Shown in pieces: positions 12,201 to 25,989 of a stretch of DNA of 64,000 nt. The stretch covers positions 51,598,558 through 51,662,557 of the forward strand of contig CM049310.1 of the NCBI GenBank assembly GCA_026874595.1. Reading direction: 5' to 3'. This DNA is from Sipunculus nudus (taxonomy: Eukaryota > Annelida > Sipuncula > Golfingiida > Sipunculidae). The number at the start of each line of letters is the position of its first letter. The first letter of the stretch is position 1. Made by a program: the position numbers and the translations under genes. The notes under the pieces are model-generated. The model ran no database searches. It was not told the origin of the DNA and was given only the letters and a program-made list of their open reading frames with translations.

Positions 12201-15200
12201 CTGCGCGTGATAGTGTGTGTATGCGTATGTTAAACTTCAGCTATCTCACCCTCAGTACGCCAAGGCACGATTGTCTTGCGACCCATCTGGCCTTACACGA
12301 GACTTCACCTTAAAGTGACAAAAACAAAAATAATTATCTCATGCACTCACATTTAAGACAACAATATACAATTTACCACCAAACTCGTGATCAGCCATAT
12401 TTACGAGAATCATTATAATTATTATGATCATCAAACCCCTTAAAAAGTAGACATAATATAACAAACACTATTCATAATTAACTAAGTAAAAAAGTGTGTT
12501 AGTCCATTTTCATGTTTTTAAAACAGAAAATGTAACATTTTGCAGTTTAGTACACAGGATAAAAAACCTTGGGGCATATTTCAATCTTGAAACACACAAA
12601 TGAATAGTTTGACGGATCTCTGAAGGGTAACGGTTAATCTCAAACATAGCTTTTGGGTATTTTGTTACTGATACTGTACCAGTTTCGGAAACAGGATTTT
12701 GCTATATGGGGGTGCACGATTGTTAGACAGAACTTTCACCATCACTTTTCTCAGCATCTCTAGGAAAGGCATATGTTTAAATAATGCCATTTTAAGTCGG
12801 GGAGCGAGGATAAAAAAATTGGGTTTGTCGACCAAAAATAAGTATGTAACAAAAAAATTACCTAACAGCATATCCATCAACATTTTTCATTTTGTTTTAG
12901 GTGATAACAATAAATGTGATGAATTCCTTAATCATTAAAAAAAAACTACTTAAATGAAGGAACTGTTAAACTTGTTAACGCCTAAATTTACATGGGCTTC
13001 TCTTATCTAATGATTATTTTACAATATTAATGATAAAAAAGTATATTTAAAGCATTGAAATGACTAAAACTTCACGAAAATGCATAGATCACTGGCATAT
13101 TTGATAAAAATTATATACAATTAAGCAACTTCCATATACTTTGAGGCAGACCTACAGGGAATTTTGCTGGTTGTATCAGGTAAAAAATAGCCAGGGACAC
13201 TGGACAATGGACACAAGAAACCATCATAATCATTGCTATAGCATATTTTGTCGGAAAACATATGACGAATTTTATCCCACAATGCTGCTTAATAAATCAT
13301 CCATGAAGAAAAAATCCTTTTTTTCAGGCAATCTATCTACTACACACCTGCAGACATCAACTATTCAATTTAAATCAATATATTCATTGAAATTCATTTA
13401 CAGATACAAAACAAAGACTCATCAAACCCCAAGGCCCAAACTAGGTAATATATGTCAAGAATAAAGTTAATAAACTCTATTTGCGGTAGAATGGAATCAA
13501 ATAATGGTCTAAATGGACACGGTTTCCTGCCGTTTCCTACCAGTGGGGTCTGGGTCGTAAGAAAACAATGACCCCAATTACTTAAATAGGTATAGCTGTT
13601 GCTTTATAAATGTAGAGAATAATGTAAATGCATGCAATAGCAAGGGCTCTTCCATTCGGAAGGGCTGTAGGGTGTGCGGACAAAGGTAAAATAGTTCTTG
13701 TCAAAAATATGAAAAAACTTGACCTTATATGATATTTATAAAAAAAAATCTTATTCACTGAAAGAGACGTACCGAGTATGGAAGGCAGCCAAAAAAATGG
13801 AATTCTAAAGGGGGCACGTCACTCCTTCCCGCCGCCCCCCCCCCCCTCCCCCCCCTCCCCGGATCAGCCTATTTGTACTCATCACTGCAAAGGATTAATG
13901 AAGCATATTGCTTCTTATGTGAATTATAACCCAATATACAATGGTTTGATTTACCTAGGAGAGAGAAAGACAAGCTCATTCGAACCCTTTCAGTCGACAG
14001 TCTTTCAGTACTTCAATATGACCATGAATGTAAAATTGTACATTATACTGACTTTGTGATGTGGTGAGACTACGTGTATTACTACGGTTATGCACCAAAG
14101 GAAACGTAGAAAGTACTGCCCGTCTGTTCTTATTTTCGACAATAAATGAATTTCCAACTGGGCTATACCCCAATCCAGAGGGAACCCCATTAGTTATATC
14201 CCACGTTTTAATATGGACCGGTCAACTTAGGGAATCTGGTGTAGTAAGGGCAGATGGCATGACTGTTCGCCACCAACGGTGATCGCTTAATGAGAAGGGT
14301 GTGTCCAACAGCCATTTCACTAACAAGTGCCCCTTGGAGATATATCCTTTAATCTAACCACAACAAAAGGGATTATTACACATTCAGAGCCAATAGTAGG
14401 GGCCATTCAACCCTAGGATATTAAATATGATAAGGGTATGATACGTAGCCCAAAATGGGAATGGAATCTTGCACATGTACATAGTAGTCTCCGCCAGAGG
14501 GCGGGATTTTATTACCGGCGTTAGCTTATTCGTCTCTTTGTTTGTCTGGTTAGCAACATTACTCACAATGTTCTTTACCGAAAGCAGGCCAATAATACAA
14601 GGAACAATTTATACAATTTTGGGGTGATATGGATGACCATCTCGATCCAGGATTGTTTTAAAACCAAAAGTGCTGCATTTCTGACAATCCTTATGAGGGT
14701 AATTAGCTGTGATCTCTTAGTGCATCATTAGTTTAGATTAGGATAGTTTAACCAAATAGATTGATATTTTCACAAGTCAATAAAAGCACCATAGCATAAG
14801 TAATGTGAGTGCATTATAATCAAGAGAAAGAGTCGGGTAAAGATGGAAGCTGCTTATATCAAATTCGAACTCGCACATCATCGTTTCAAATATTCAGATC
14901 TGTATAAATCCCTGAACCACACACACTTATGGTGGTGAGACACAGCCTATAGTGCTTTGGGCGTTGAGATTTTATATGATCTCCTCCAGCACCCGATGTT
15001 GAAATGGTGAATTTCGAAAGAACACCAATGACATGATTTTTTCTTGCCCTGTCCAAATAGAAATCTGAAACCCAGAAGGCTTACCTTTTTTCGTCATAAT
15101 GCAATAAACAATTCTACCAACCCTATTTAGATCTATCCTCAAGACGTCTGACTTACGCGCTCTTTCCCTGGCAAACTCCCTGCCCTTCTCTACAGGGTTC

Positions 15201-15738
15201 CAACGCCGCCCCCATCCTCTCTTTGCACGTATTGGGACGAAAAATTGCTGAGCCTCATTCCCATCCATAAAAGCATTGACATCTCTTCCTGCAGAGGATT
15301 GGTGAAAGATTTTTTGCTGGCTTATTACTGTTCAAGTTTTGCAGATGCTCCATGGTAAAGATTAAGCAATATGCATACCTACTGTTTAAATTCCATTAAT
15401 TCCATCGATGAAACAAAAGAGATATATATGATAATGTAAGACAAGTCTATATGATATTTAATAACACATTCAGTCTTTTGGTTTTCAATGAATGGAACAC
15501 ATTTTACCTTCATTTTTCTGTTTTCGATCTGATAATATTATTTAAAATAGCCTCGCATATATCCACAACAAAAGCTTAAAGAGAAGATGATAAGATTGAT
15601 TGGTATATTGCTAAAAGAACCGCAGAATTTTAAAACAGAGTATAAAAAGGACAGGGTAAATTTCCAATCTGTAATTATAATTCTATTAAAAAAAATTCCG
15701 ATCTGTAGAATTTTATGAATTGTATAGATTTTGGGAGA

Positions 15739-15791
<53 letters not shown>

Positions 15792-18700
15792 ATTTTGCGT
15801 GGAAAATATTCAGCACTTCACGATTTATCGCGTTTACAAGAAATTCGGCAGACGACGATAGACGACGGGACTTGAAACATCTTGGGTCGACATAATAAAT
15901 GAAGACGTAAAAGTGCATTTCTGGCGGTAATATTGTCATGGAGGAGTTAATTACCGCGATCAATTTCTTTCCTGTCAGACCATGATAATGACTCCAATTC
16001 TGTTTTCGCTCTTATGATATTATTTAATATATATAGCGTCAAATATGTCTAGAACAAAAGCTTTAATCGAAGAGAAGATGAGGAGATCCATTGGTGTCTT
16101 GCTTATTGGAAGCGCAGAGGTTTAATAAAGAATTAAGAAAAGACAGTAAAATTTTCGCTCAGTATTATTTCATGAGGTGTATAGATTTCTCAATTTCGGA
16201 CGTTGTGACATTAGTTAAGCCTCCTCCTCTGTAAGGAAGGGGTCTTTAGGGATTGATGAGTTTATCTCAACATTGATAATTGGTTCACAACTTTTTGAGA
16301 GCAACAATTGTGGGATTACTGCTCCAGAGTGCCAGATCATTGATTATAGATCTTTTGCCGCATTTGCACTTGATCTCAAATAAAGCTGATTTTTTTAAAC
16401 CGACCATTACACAAATTATTAATCGTTGGGCATATATTTGCATCTGATATTTATTGTAACCAGACCTAATATCCAAAGTCATTCACCATATGCGCGCATC
16501 CGGGGCGGTTTCGAGTGATCGCTTGACGATTGTGAACATCTAGTTAATGTGAATTAGTGGAGCGGTGTAGCAAGAAATGTGATATAACATTGCACTTACG
16601 TCGTCGGCAGGCAGATGGACAAGAACCCTCTTTCCTCCTGAGTGAGTTCACGGCTGAGTCAAATTTAGCTTTTGCAGAGTTAACGGCGTTTTTCTTCGAT
16701 TGAAGTGTGCGCATTGCGTTGTCAAAATTTGCCTTCTGACTGTTAACTTTGTTCTGCGCTGATTTAAGAGAATTGAGAGCTTGATCAAATTTTGCTCTTG
16801 CACTGTTTACTTTGTTCTGAGCCGCTGTGACTTTAGCTACAGCTGAGTCAAATGCTTTAGTTGCTGACATCACCTTGGACTCTGCTTTACCGATTGCTGC
16901 ATCGGCTGCTTTCCTGTAATTATCAAGTGACGCCTTGACTTTGTTGTGCAGCTGCTGGAACAACTGCTGACGGAATTCACCCTTAACTTGGAATTCTGCC
17001 TTCTTCAGGTCTCCGTACTGAGCTCGCACATCAAATACAGAATCAAAGAGCCCAAGGAACTTGCCCTCCGTTCTAAAGTGTACACCTTGCGTATCAATGG
17101 TAAGGTTTGCGTATTTACTAATGCCGAGAACTTTCAGGCCTCCCTCAATCATGATTGCAGCTTGCTTAGGATTCCAACGGAGATCAACATATAATCGTGG
17201 TCCAAGACCACGTGAACCGAAAACCTTAATCAAACCACTTCCGATCTTAAAGGGTGACACACGGACATCAACAAGAAGCCCGTTAGTGTCTAGAGCAATA
17301 TCAGCATCTAATCTGAAGAACATAATTTGCAACGTTCCCTTCAGGAACAGGCCTTGAGGGATAGAGACGCCATTTGGTAAAGTTCTCTCGACAACTGAGA
17401 AGGAAGCGAAAACCCCGTTAGGAAATCCCATTTCTGAAATTGCTTTTGGCATAGGGACAGAAGCAGCAAATGCCTTTAATATACCACTGATCGTCAGTTT
17501 GCTTATATTGCCAAAGAAGTAGTTGTTCATTGGGTTAACTCGATCAATTCCAAAGTACGCTTTAGCCCCTATGGGAGTGGCTTTTGGGTTGTCTATCAAA
17601 CCTATGCGCACGTAAGCGCCCATTTCTAGAGCTGTGACAGCCAATGGATCGGGAAGTACGGCAATGCTAAAATGCATATCACCCACACTTAATATAGGAA
17701 TACCAAAAGGTTTCTTCCACATGCCCAAGGAAGACATGGTTAACTGTATGCCACTCTGAGAGAAACCAAATGACCCAGTGAAAGTAAGAGGCGGATCGTT
17801 CAACACCAAAGTTCCACGAAGAGCCACTGCAGTTCTCGAAGGACCAAGCTCAACTTCAAACCCTACATCCGTAATAACAGCACCTGCGATCAGATTGATA
17901 GGCTTGGGCACAGTGGCTGTGAGTTTAATACTATTAGAAAGAAGTTTTCCCCCGACAGTAAATGTTGCATTTTCCCCCAGGATTCGTTTGCTTATTCTAC
18001 ATACCAGATCACAAGGGTCGGGAAAAGCAAACACTCCACCAAACTCAATACCTTTCGTGATCTGAATCTCCCTCAGGCCATTAATTGTAAACTGCATGTG
18101 TTCCATGCTTCGTGGGATTGATCCTGAGGAAAGGATTAAAGAGGGCTGAGTATTATCCAGGATTGAACTGCCTGGGACTTTGCTGAGGTCCACTTTCCCA
18201 GCCGTCATCTTCTTTACCATATCAGTGATAGTAACTTCTCCCATGAGGAACCCAGCTGCGACGACCTTTTTACCACCGACGTCACCCATTACTAACTCCA
18301 CTCTATTGGCCTTCCACCCAGCTATTTTTGCTGTACCTGCCAGGTTCATAACCTTGTTGGTTCCCATATAGATTTTCATATATGGATTTACAACCGAAAA
18401 TGTGGACATTCCAATTCCTGATATAATAGACGCAAGAGGCCCTGAAGGAATAAATGAGAGCGCAAACTTTTCCATTAGTTTTCCGACAGGTATGTTGAAA
18501 TTTGGACTTGACTCAGCTATGAATACATTCTCACCAACTGGTTTAGATATTTTCAAGGGGATGCTCATGCTGCCTGTATCCCACACAGATGTCATGTCCA
18601 CTCCGAATTCAGCGCCTGTCCCTGATACCGTAACATGGAAGGTCAGTTCGACAGATGACAGCACTATAGCATTTGGGATTATAGTTAATGGGCCTGGGCT

Positions 18701-21700
18701 TCTAAGGGGAACCGAGAAAGATTTGCTTTCGCCGTTCAACAAAAGGTTGACGATTTCCCAGTTCAAGATGGCATCTAGTTCCAAGCCACTTGGAAAATTC
18801 ATGCTTGAGAGCTGTTGTTTAAATTTGGAGAATACATCATTAAGCCTCAACCCGCCACCCTGTGGGAGATTGAAGGTTAAATGTTTAGGCTTGACCAAGC
18901 GGATACTGACTGTATGTGTTTCTCCTGCAGCACTTGCGTCAAACTGGATAGTTGTCCCATTTACAATCTCTCCCATTCCATCAAGGGTTGCTTCAGGGTA
19001 AGCAAGGGCAGGCGTTGAAAGGTTCTTATTTGCATACCTAAAGCAGAATCCACTGAGAGACATTGTGTCAAACAAAGGGACCACTGAGATATCAACATCG
19101 GTGATTTCTTTAACCACTTCAGGCAACGAAAGTGTTTTCGAGCTGACACCTGCTACATCAAAGTAGGTCACCCAACCTTGGGTCGTATTCTTTTTGGTAA
19201 GTGTAATAAAGACCTGTGGATCACCAAGCTTTGTTGACGGGACAGTAAAACCAAAGCGGATTACCATGGTGGTGTTTGAAAATTCGCCAACCATATTGAC
19301 ATTAGACAGCTGGACATTGCCAATCTTTAGAGCCTGCAGGCCTGAGGAAAGTTGACTGCCAATTAAGAATTGGTTATTAGCAAGCTGTGAGATAGAGACA
19401 CTGCTGGCAACTAGGGCCCCATTTAAAATTAAAACCTTGGTTTGGTCGATTGATGCGGTGAAGGAATACTTGTTTGGGCCTAAGGTAACTACACCTGAAG
19501 ATGTCAAGGTGTAAGACTTGTCAGTTCCGTTATATGTTATAACTAAAGTAGTGCCTGGGTCGACCTGGAGGGCGTCATCGACGAGAGCGTACTTCTTGTC
19601 ATTCTGCATGGACATAGTTACCTCCTTAGCGCATACATCCAAGTCCACTCCGGTCATGAACGTGTTGCTAGGTATGACCTCTTTGGCCAACAGACTCAGT
19701 GGACTGTCTGCTCCAAAGGCTTTTGCTACAGCCATTTGAGGTGTGAAGCATTTCGGAGGGTTTGGGGCGAAGTTGTAGTCGCAGTCATTCGGGGAGGTCA
19801 CGATGATGGAACATGTGTCTGTTACTTTGTACTCGCCAAGCAAGAGTTCCTTCAGGCCACTTTTAGCAGTCGAAAAAATATCTTCAGCCGTAGGGAGATT
19901 CAGAACTGAAAGATGCATAGATAATAAATTTTGCAACAGATTGGAGAAATATCATCTATAAATAGGGGATGGATTTGGTTTTAACATTTTAAAGTTTGAT
20001 AGTTGCACTAATCTGAGATAGAATACAACCCTTTGCTAGATATTCCAGCATAAATCCAGCGACAGCAACCTACATTGTAGTTGCATTTTATAACTATGTA
20101 TAAGGTTATAATGTAATGAAAACGTGCTAACATGTTCAAATATTAATTTAACGGTCCTAAAAGTACATAGAAAAGGTAATATGACAGTTCTTGGTGATGC
20201 TGATGATTATTATTATGGGTACTGAATTTACATATAAACCAGGTAAGATATTCTCTCCATTGTTGTTCATCAAAACTTCAGAATATCCCGAAACTGAATC
20301 ACATTTTAGCGGACTGTTCGACGTGTTATTATATTTTTTATATCTAATGAATTTACATTGTATTCAGGACGTTCGATTTTAAAAATCATTTCAAAGAACA
20401 TTTCAATCAAACGCATTTTAAATTGAAATGCCATATTCGAAATGCAGTAATAAACATGAAATTTTTACACAAACAAAAAATTAGAGATTATCCTGTACCT
20501 TAGAATGATATCCCAGACATTTAGAAATGAAACATGTATAATTCTTATTTATTTTTATCTTTCTTAAATTAGCTGATTTATACCCTTCAATGATGAGAAT
20601 GTCCAAAGTATTCCAAAAAGTAGTCCGGGAATTTTTTTAGGAAAACGGAAACAATGTTTAAATACACCTATTTGCTAATTCTGACCTTAATATTAATTAT
20701 ATATAAATAAAAGCTTTGGTAAATCAATATCGAAAATAAACCTTGCCTAAGAGTTTTAGAAGGTAAAATAAATAGGTATCAGAGATAATAAATAGTGTCA
20801 AGATTTGCACTCACATTCCTTGACGGTGGCAATATTTTGTGCACGGGTCAATCCGATGACCAGGAGGATCAACACTTGCGCCCTCATCGGGAAACTTCAA
20901 TAAATTACACAACAATCAATATTTTCCATATCTCTCTTCTAAAACTGTATATATATATATATGTACCTCTGCTTTAAGCAATGTTTGCTGCGAAAATATT
21001 TTACATTTATTTATATACATCAAGGGACTATTCAGATGTTCAGAAAGAAAGAAATTGAAATGTGTCTGCATCATTCTTCCCGAACAAATTTGATTGTTCT
21101 TCTACCATCTTTCTTAGGTTTAGTTCACATGATATAGATTGTCTGAAATATAATTTTGAGTTAAGTATATTTTTAATATTGTAAAAGAAGACCTAAAAGT
21201 AGACCATCTTGATGAGAACCTATGACCGTTGTAAGTATAAGGCTGTGTATCTGGGTAACAGGGTTGTATTCCCCGTCATCTTAAAAAATACATAGGATAA
21301 ACATAGGACACAGAATATTAGGAGGGGGGAGGGCCTCACACATTCAATCAACAAGTAGTTGATCATTCATCTGATTCAGGGTTGCCAAGGCTTATATAAA
21401 TCAAGTGTGAAGTCGCACCCACCCTTTGGTGTAAAGCCTGCTTCCCACCGTCGATTTATTTCCTTCGACCATTTACAGACAATCGCCGACAGTCTGCGAA
21501 TGCTTGCGACTGGCGTTCAACGAGCCGACAAAGACTCGAGATCTCGGAGTTTCCCGAGTTGTTTATTCAAATTGGAAATGATAAATTTGTGTAAGCAAAA
21601 ATATCATTAAAAAAAATATCACAATATCAGATACAATTCACCAGTACAGCAAAATACCACGCCTAATTTATTACATGCCCTTAATTTTTGGTTTCGGTAG

Positions 21701-24700
21701 GGGTATTTGGGCGAATTCTGGTTGTAGGGAAACGGTATTTGATTCCACATCGACATCAATTAATCTCCCTTTCAGGGGACCAAACAATGCTAACTTGGTG
21801 CCACGCCACGTATCACATCTTTTAGCTCAGTCGCAAGGAACCGCATGAGTAGATGAACGCATGATCAGCGAATGGCGGTCGCAAGTCGGAAGTCGCGTCG
21901 CAAGGCCCGCTCACTTGCGATTTACATGCGTTTATAATGAGCGACCAGTCGCAGATCCCTTGTGATTTTAGTCGCATCGCATTGCGTCGCAAAATAAAAT
22001 CGCCAGTGGGCGGCAGGCTACACTTGATAAGGGATTTGATACAATTTTAATTAGAAAAGAGGAACAAGGGAAGCGTATATAGTACAAAGGAGTTTTCCAG
22101 TTTGATATTATAGACAAGTCGCGATACGGTGATTCGCATTTTTGCAATTTGGTTTTCATATATCGATATATTTTTTTACATATTTGAAAACGTGACTGAA
22201 GCTAAACTATTGATGTAAAAATAAGGTTTCTACTTCATATTTTGATATATAAATGGACTGAGTTTAGTGAAAGACATAATAACGAAAGCCGCTGCCATGT
22301 CTAGAGCCGATTATTAGGAAATTTTAAGAAGGCTTGATTGACCATATGATCAAAGGTTCGTCCCATTTGCCAGGGTATTTGATTTTCAACTCGAACAAAC
22401 AAAAGTGCCACAGAAAAAAGAGGTACCGAATATTGTCAAAATAATTGGTCATTAACATTCCGTTTCCGTGCAGTTCAAAATATTTTTAAATCTTGAAAAG
22501 AGAAATCATGAAATGACAGTTATAAAAAAATTAATAGTAGGGTCTGTAGAAACAATGGGCTACAAAAAAAATAATGTTACATATTCATGAATATTACATG
22601 CTCAGGTTTACAAGATCTTTAGATGTCACCTCTGGTGATCGTGATAAATTCTTAGAAGGTATTTATGGGTTACCAGACAGAAGCGGATCCAGGGGGAGTC
22701 AAGGGGGTCCGGAACCCCCTTTTTCACCCGAAGCAACCTTTTTAAAGGGTTTTAGACAAAATTTTGCTGCCTGGACCCCCTCCCCCTTTTTTTCCGGACC
22801 TGGTGACCTTTATTTTAGGATTTTTATTAGTCCTCCTGGTTTAGACCCCCCTTTTCCTAAATCCTGGATCCGCCCCGCCAGAACTAACCGAGGACGAGGC
22901 CTTGAAGTGTGAAGGTAACATCACTGTCACAGTGGTAATTTAATCTTTAAAAAAGTATGCAAAATAATAAAAGGAATGATGGAATAACAAATGAATTGTA
23001 TTTGGATATTTTTACTGATGTAGGTGTGGAAATAACTGCTTTTTTACATGAAGGGTATCATTTAGGAGAGTTATAGGAGAGCCAATAAAAACACATAGTT
23101 ATTTAGCTTTAAGAAAAATCGGGTAAGGACAAAGGATATATAAAATCCTGGAGACCAATAACTTAATAAATGTTGACTGTACACTCTAAGAAAAAAGGGT
23201 TCTTGACGGTTCTTTTAAGAACCCATATGGTTCTAGGTAGAACCATGGTTCCATCTAGAACTCTTTTCTCCGTAAAGAGGTTCCATCTGGCACTTGGAGG
23301 TTCGTGCCCTGACGATAACTTGATACAAGGTTCCAGGTGGAACCTGTGTGTTGACTGGATATCCCGATGATTATGACGAGCATGCGCAAGCTATTTGAAC
23401 TAATGAGTCCAACTGTTCATGGTCGGATGTTTTGGTCTATTAGAAGAGGGAATAATTGTGAGGTAATACCTATGTTTATATATATTTTTCATGTGAAGAA
23501 TGTTGAACTTATGACTAGAGATTAACTGTCCAGTGAATTAATGTATCCAGTTAGTCCCCGTCTGCAAAAGAAGTTACCAGTAGTGGCGGTACATTCACTC
23601 AATCTGAACGTGAATCAAGGCCGATGATAAACATGCTGTGCGTGCACGAATTGTTGCAGTCTATACCAGTTCATAGTAATATCAGTCATGTAGAATTTGA
23701 AACAGTTCTGGCAGTGCATGTAAAAGGAAATGACCGCTTTTTAACAACATTAACCAAACAAAATTATAATTCGGTTTCAGGGACTAAAACTAAACAAACC
23801 AGGCAACTGTACATGAAATACACCCAAAACATATTGTAGTGTTTATAGTATTACTCTATGATAGTCTATCCTTAGTCGTTTCCTTATATAGTCCTATAGA
23901 TAATTTATTATACAAATTAAGGATGTAAGAACGCATCGCCAAACCAGTTTTGAGCATAACCAGTATATGGGACTGAATGGAGCGCTGTGTTGAAAACTGG
24001 TTAAATGGGGTGTTCAACAAAGGGGCCTAAGGAACCACACGGCCTCTCCCAATGTTTGGTCACGCTTAATTACACATTACAAAGGTTACCTATCCACACT
24101 CTCTCTTTGCAGTGACCAGATACATCTGCCTTGATAGCTAAAGTGCGAATGAAAGAGAAGAAAGTATTTTCATTTTAAAATGCTGTTAATTATAACATGG
24201 TAAGTTATTTCAGAATTATTCCTAAATTGTAACGTGTCACGTGTTAATAATGCACATGGAATTGTGTATCACAGAGCAGAAAATCTAAGTTTGTTATGTC
24301 TGTATTTACATCTGATTATGAGGAACCTATAGATACATTAAGTGAATAATATAAGGTTACTTACTCTATATTGAAATATCGTTGCAAACAAATGCACACA
24401 TATACACTATATTTGTAATATGTTTATATTATGTTTTGGAAATTTTCACCTGAGTCTCTCTAGGTGTGGTCACGCTTTATTACACATTCGTTGAAGACGT
24501 TCTTTATTAATTTTTTAAAGTGTAGAATATACAAAAGTCGCCATCCATTCTCTCTTTGTAGGAACCAGATATATCTGCCTGGCTAGCGAGAAAGCAAATA
24601 AAAAAGAAGAGAGGATTGTTGTAACAAGAGCTGACGATTATAACATGATAGGTTATCCCAGAGACATTTCTAAATCATAACTCGTGTTAATTATGAACAT

Positions 24701-25941
24701 GGCATTGTGTATAAAAAATAGGGAAAAAGCAAAATTTTGTTGTGTTTACCATGTCATTGTTAACCACATAATTACAAAAAATCTACAAAAAATTCAACAA
24801 TGTTAATAAAAATTATGAGGTAAATCAGGAAAATTATGTATTCTACATGTTGATACACCGTTGTAAAAATACACGTATATTATGTTTATAACATTTAACG
24901 CGTTAATGCTGTTTCAAAAAACTTCACAAAATATAAGAAGGTTGTCGACATTAACATTCTCAATAAGATTCCTCTGAGGATAGAGGGAGGTTGGAATTAC
25001 CCAATTCACAAACGATAAACGTGTTTTAATGAACTCTCAATAACCAGTGGTAAGATACCCAAACTGTTTGCATATCTAAAGATTGCATAATTTCCTCCAC
25101 TGTGTTTAGGTGAGAGCAATTGTGTGACAGGAATTAACGGAATATATATACGTGTGAATATTTATTTTTTTTTCATTTGTGTATCTAATCTCTTTTTTTC
25201 CAGACTGAGTCTACGTACCGTACCGCTCCGTACCCTGTACGCATCACGCAATCAACGGATATGTTTACACGGAACTCTGATTATTTCGACCGTCGCGATG
25301 TTTTGGAGTTTATCGTTGATCACACAGGACATCAATTGTACCTAAAAGAACGTTTTAGTTGGAAGATTTGTATACATAGACACATTTGCCAAAGGTACTC
25401 GTATATGTTTGAAACACACACCAAAGCGTATTAGCTGTACTAGCCATACAACAATCGTATAAGACACTTAGCATCTCCAGTTGTTTGTCAATCATATGCT
25501 ACCTCGACTTTATATATTTATTTTTTTAAAACAGAGAAGTACTAAATTTATATTACAGATTTGCTACACAAGAGGACCCTAAGCCACAAAATGTAAACAT
25601 GTACCTAAGAACACGTAAACAATCAGAAATGTATTCTTGATGAACACCAGCTATCAAACCCAAAATGAACAGCACACATAGGGTCAGCATGGATGTTCAT
25701 TCATTCGCCATTTGTGTGTGTGTGGGGGTAGGACAGACAGTGCGAAGTATGCAATTTTCGTGTGAGTATATATATATCAAGAAAACTTAAATTTATTCAG
25801 TCCAAAACATAACATTTGCCTGCAGTATCAAAGACTCTACGTTTAATGATTCCAAGGAGATCTGAATGTACAAGTATTAATTATGAAAAAAAAATGATCG
25901 GAACTGTGTTGGGTGTTCGCGAACTCTGTATCGCGGATGCC

Positions 25942-25989
<48 letters not shown>

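Noticed and set aside
12699-12938. 79-codon plus-strand frame in intron 4 of gene B
   Set aside because: Frames of similar length occur on the opposite strand of the same DNA and nothing in copy D corresponds.
15157-15288. Relationship of exon 4 to vertebrate matrix Gla protein or UCMA because of the AN-x-F motif beside basic residues
   Set aside because: The resemblance is a few residues only; there is no Glu-rich Gla domain after it, and copy B has VNAF rather than ANAF.
15538-15963. 141-codon minus-strand open frame
   Set aside because: A large part is a (TA)n-encoded YIYI run; it has no counterpart in copy D and no splice support.
18402-19001. 199-codon plus-strand open frame
   Set aside because: It is the antisense shadow of exon 3 of gene B, which has splice sites and a consistent protein pattern.
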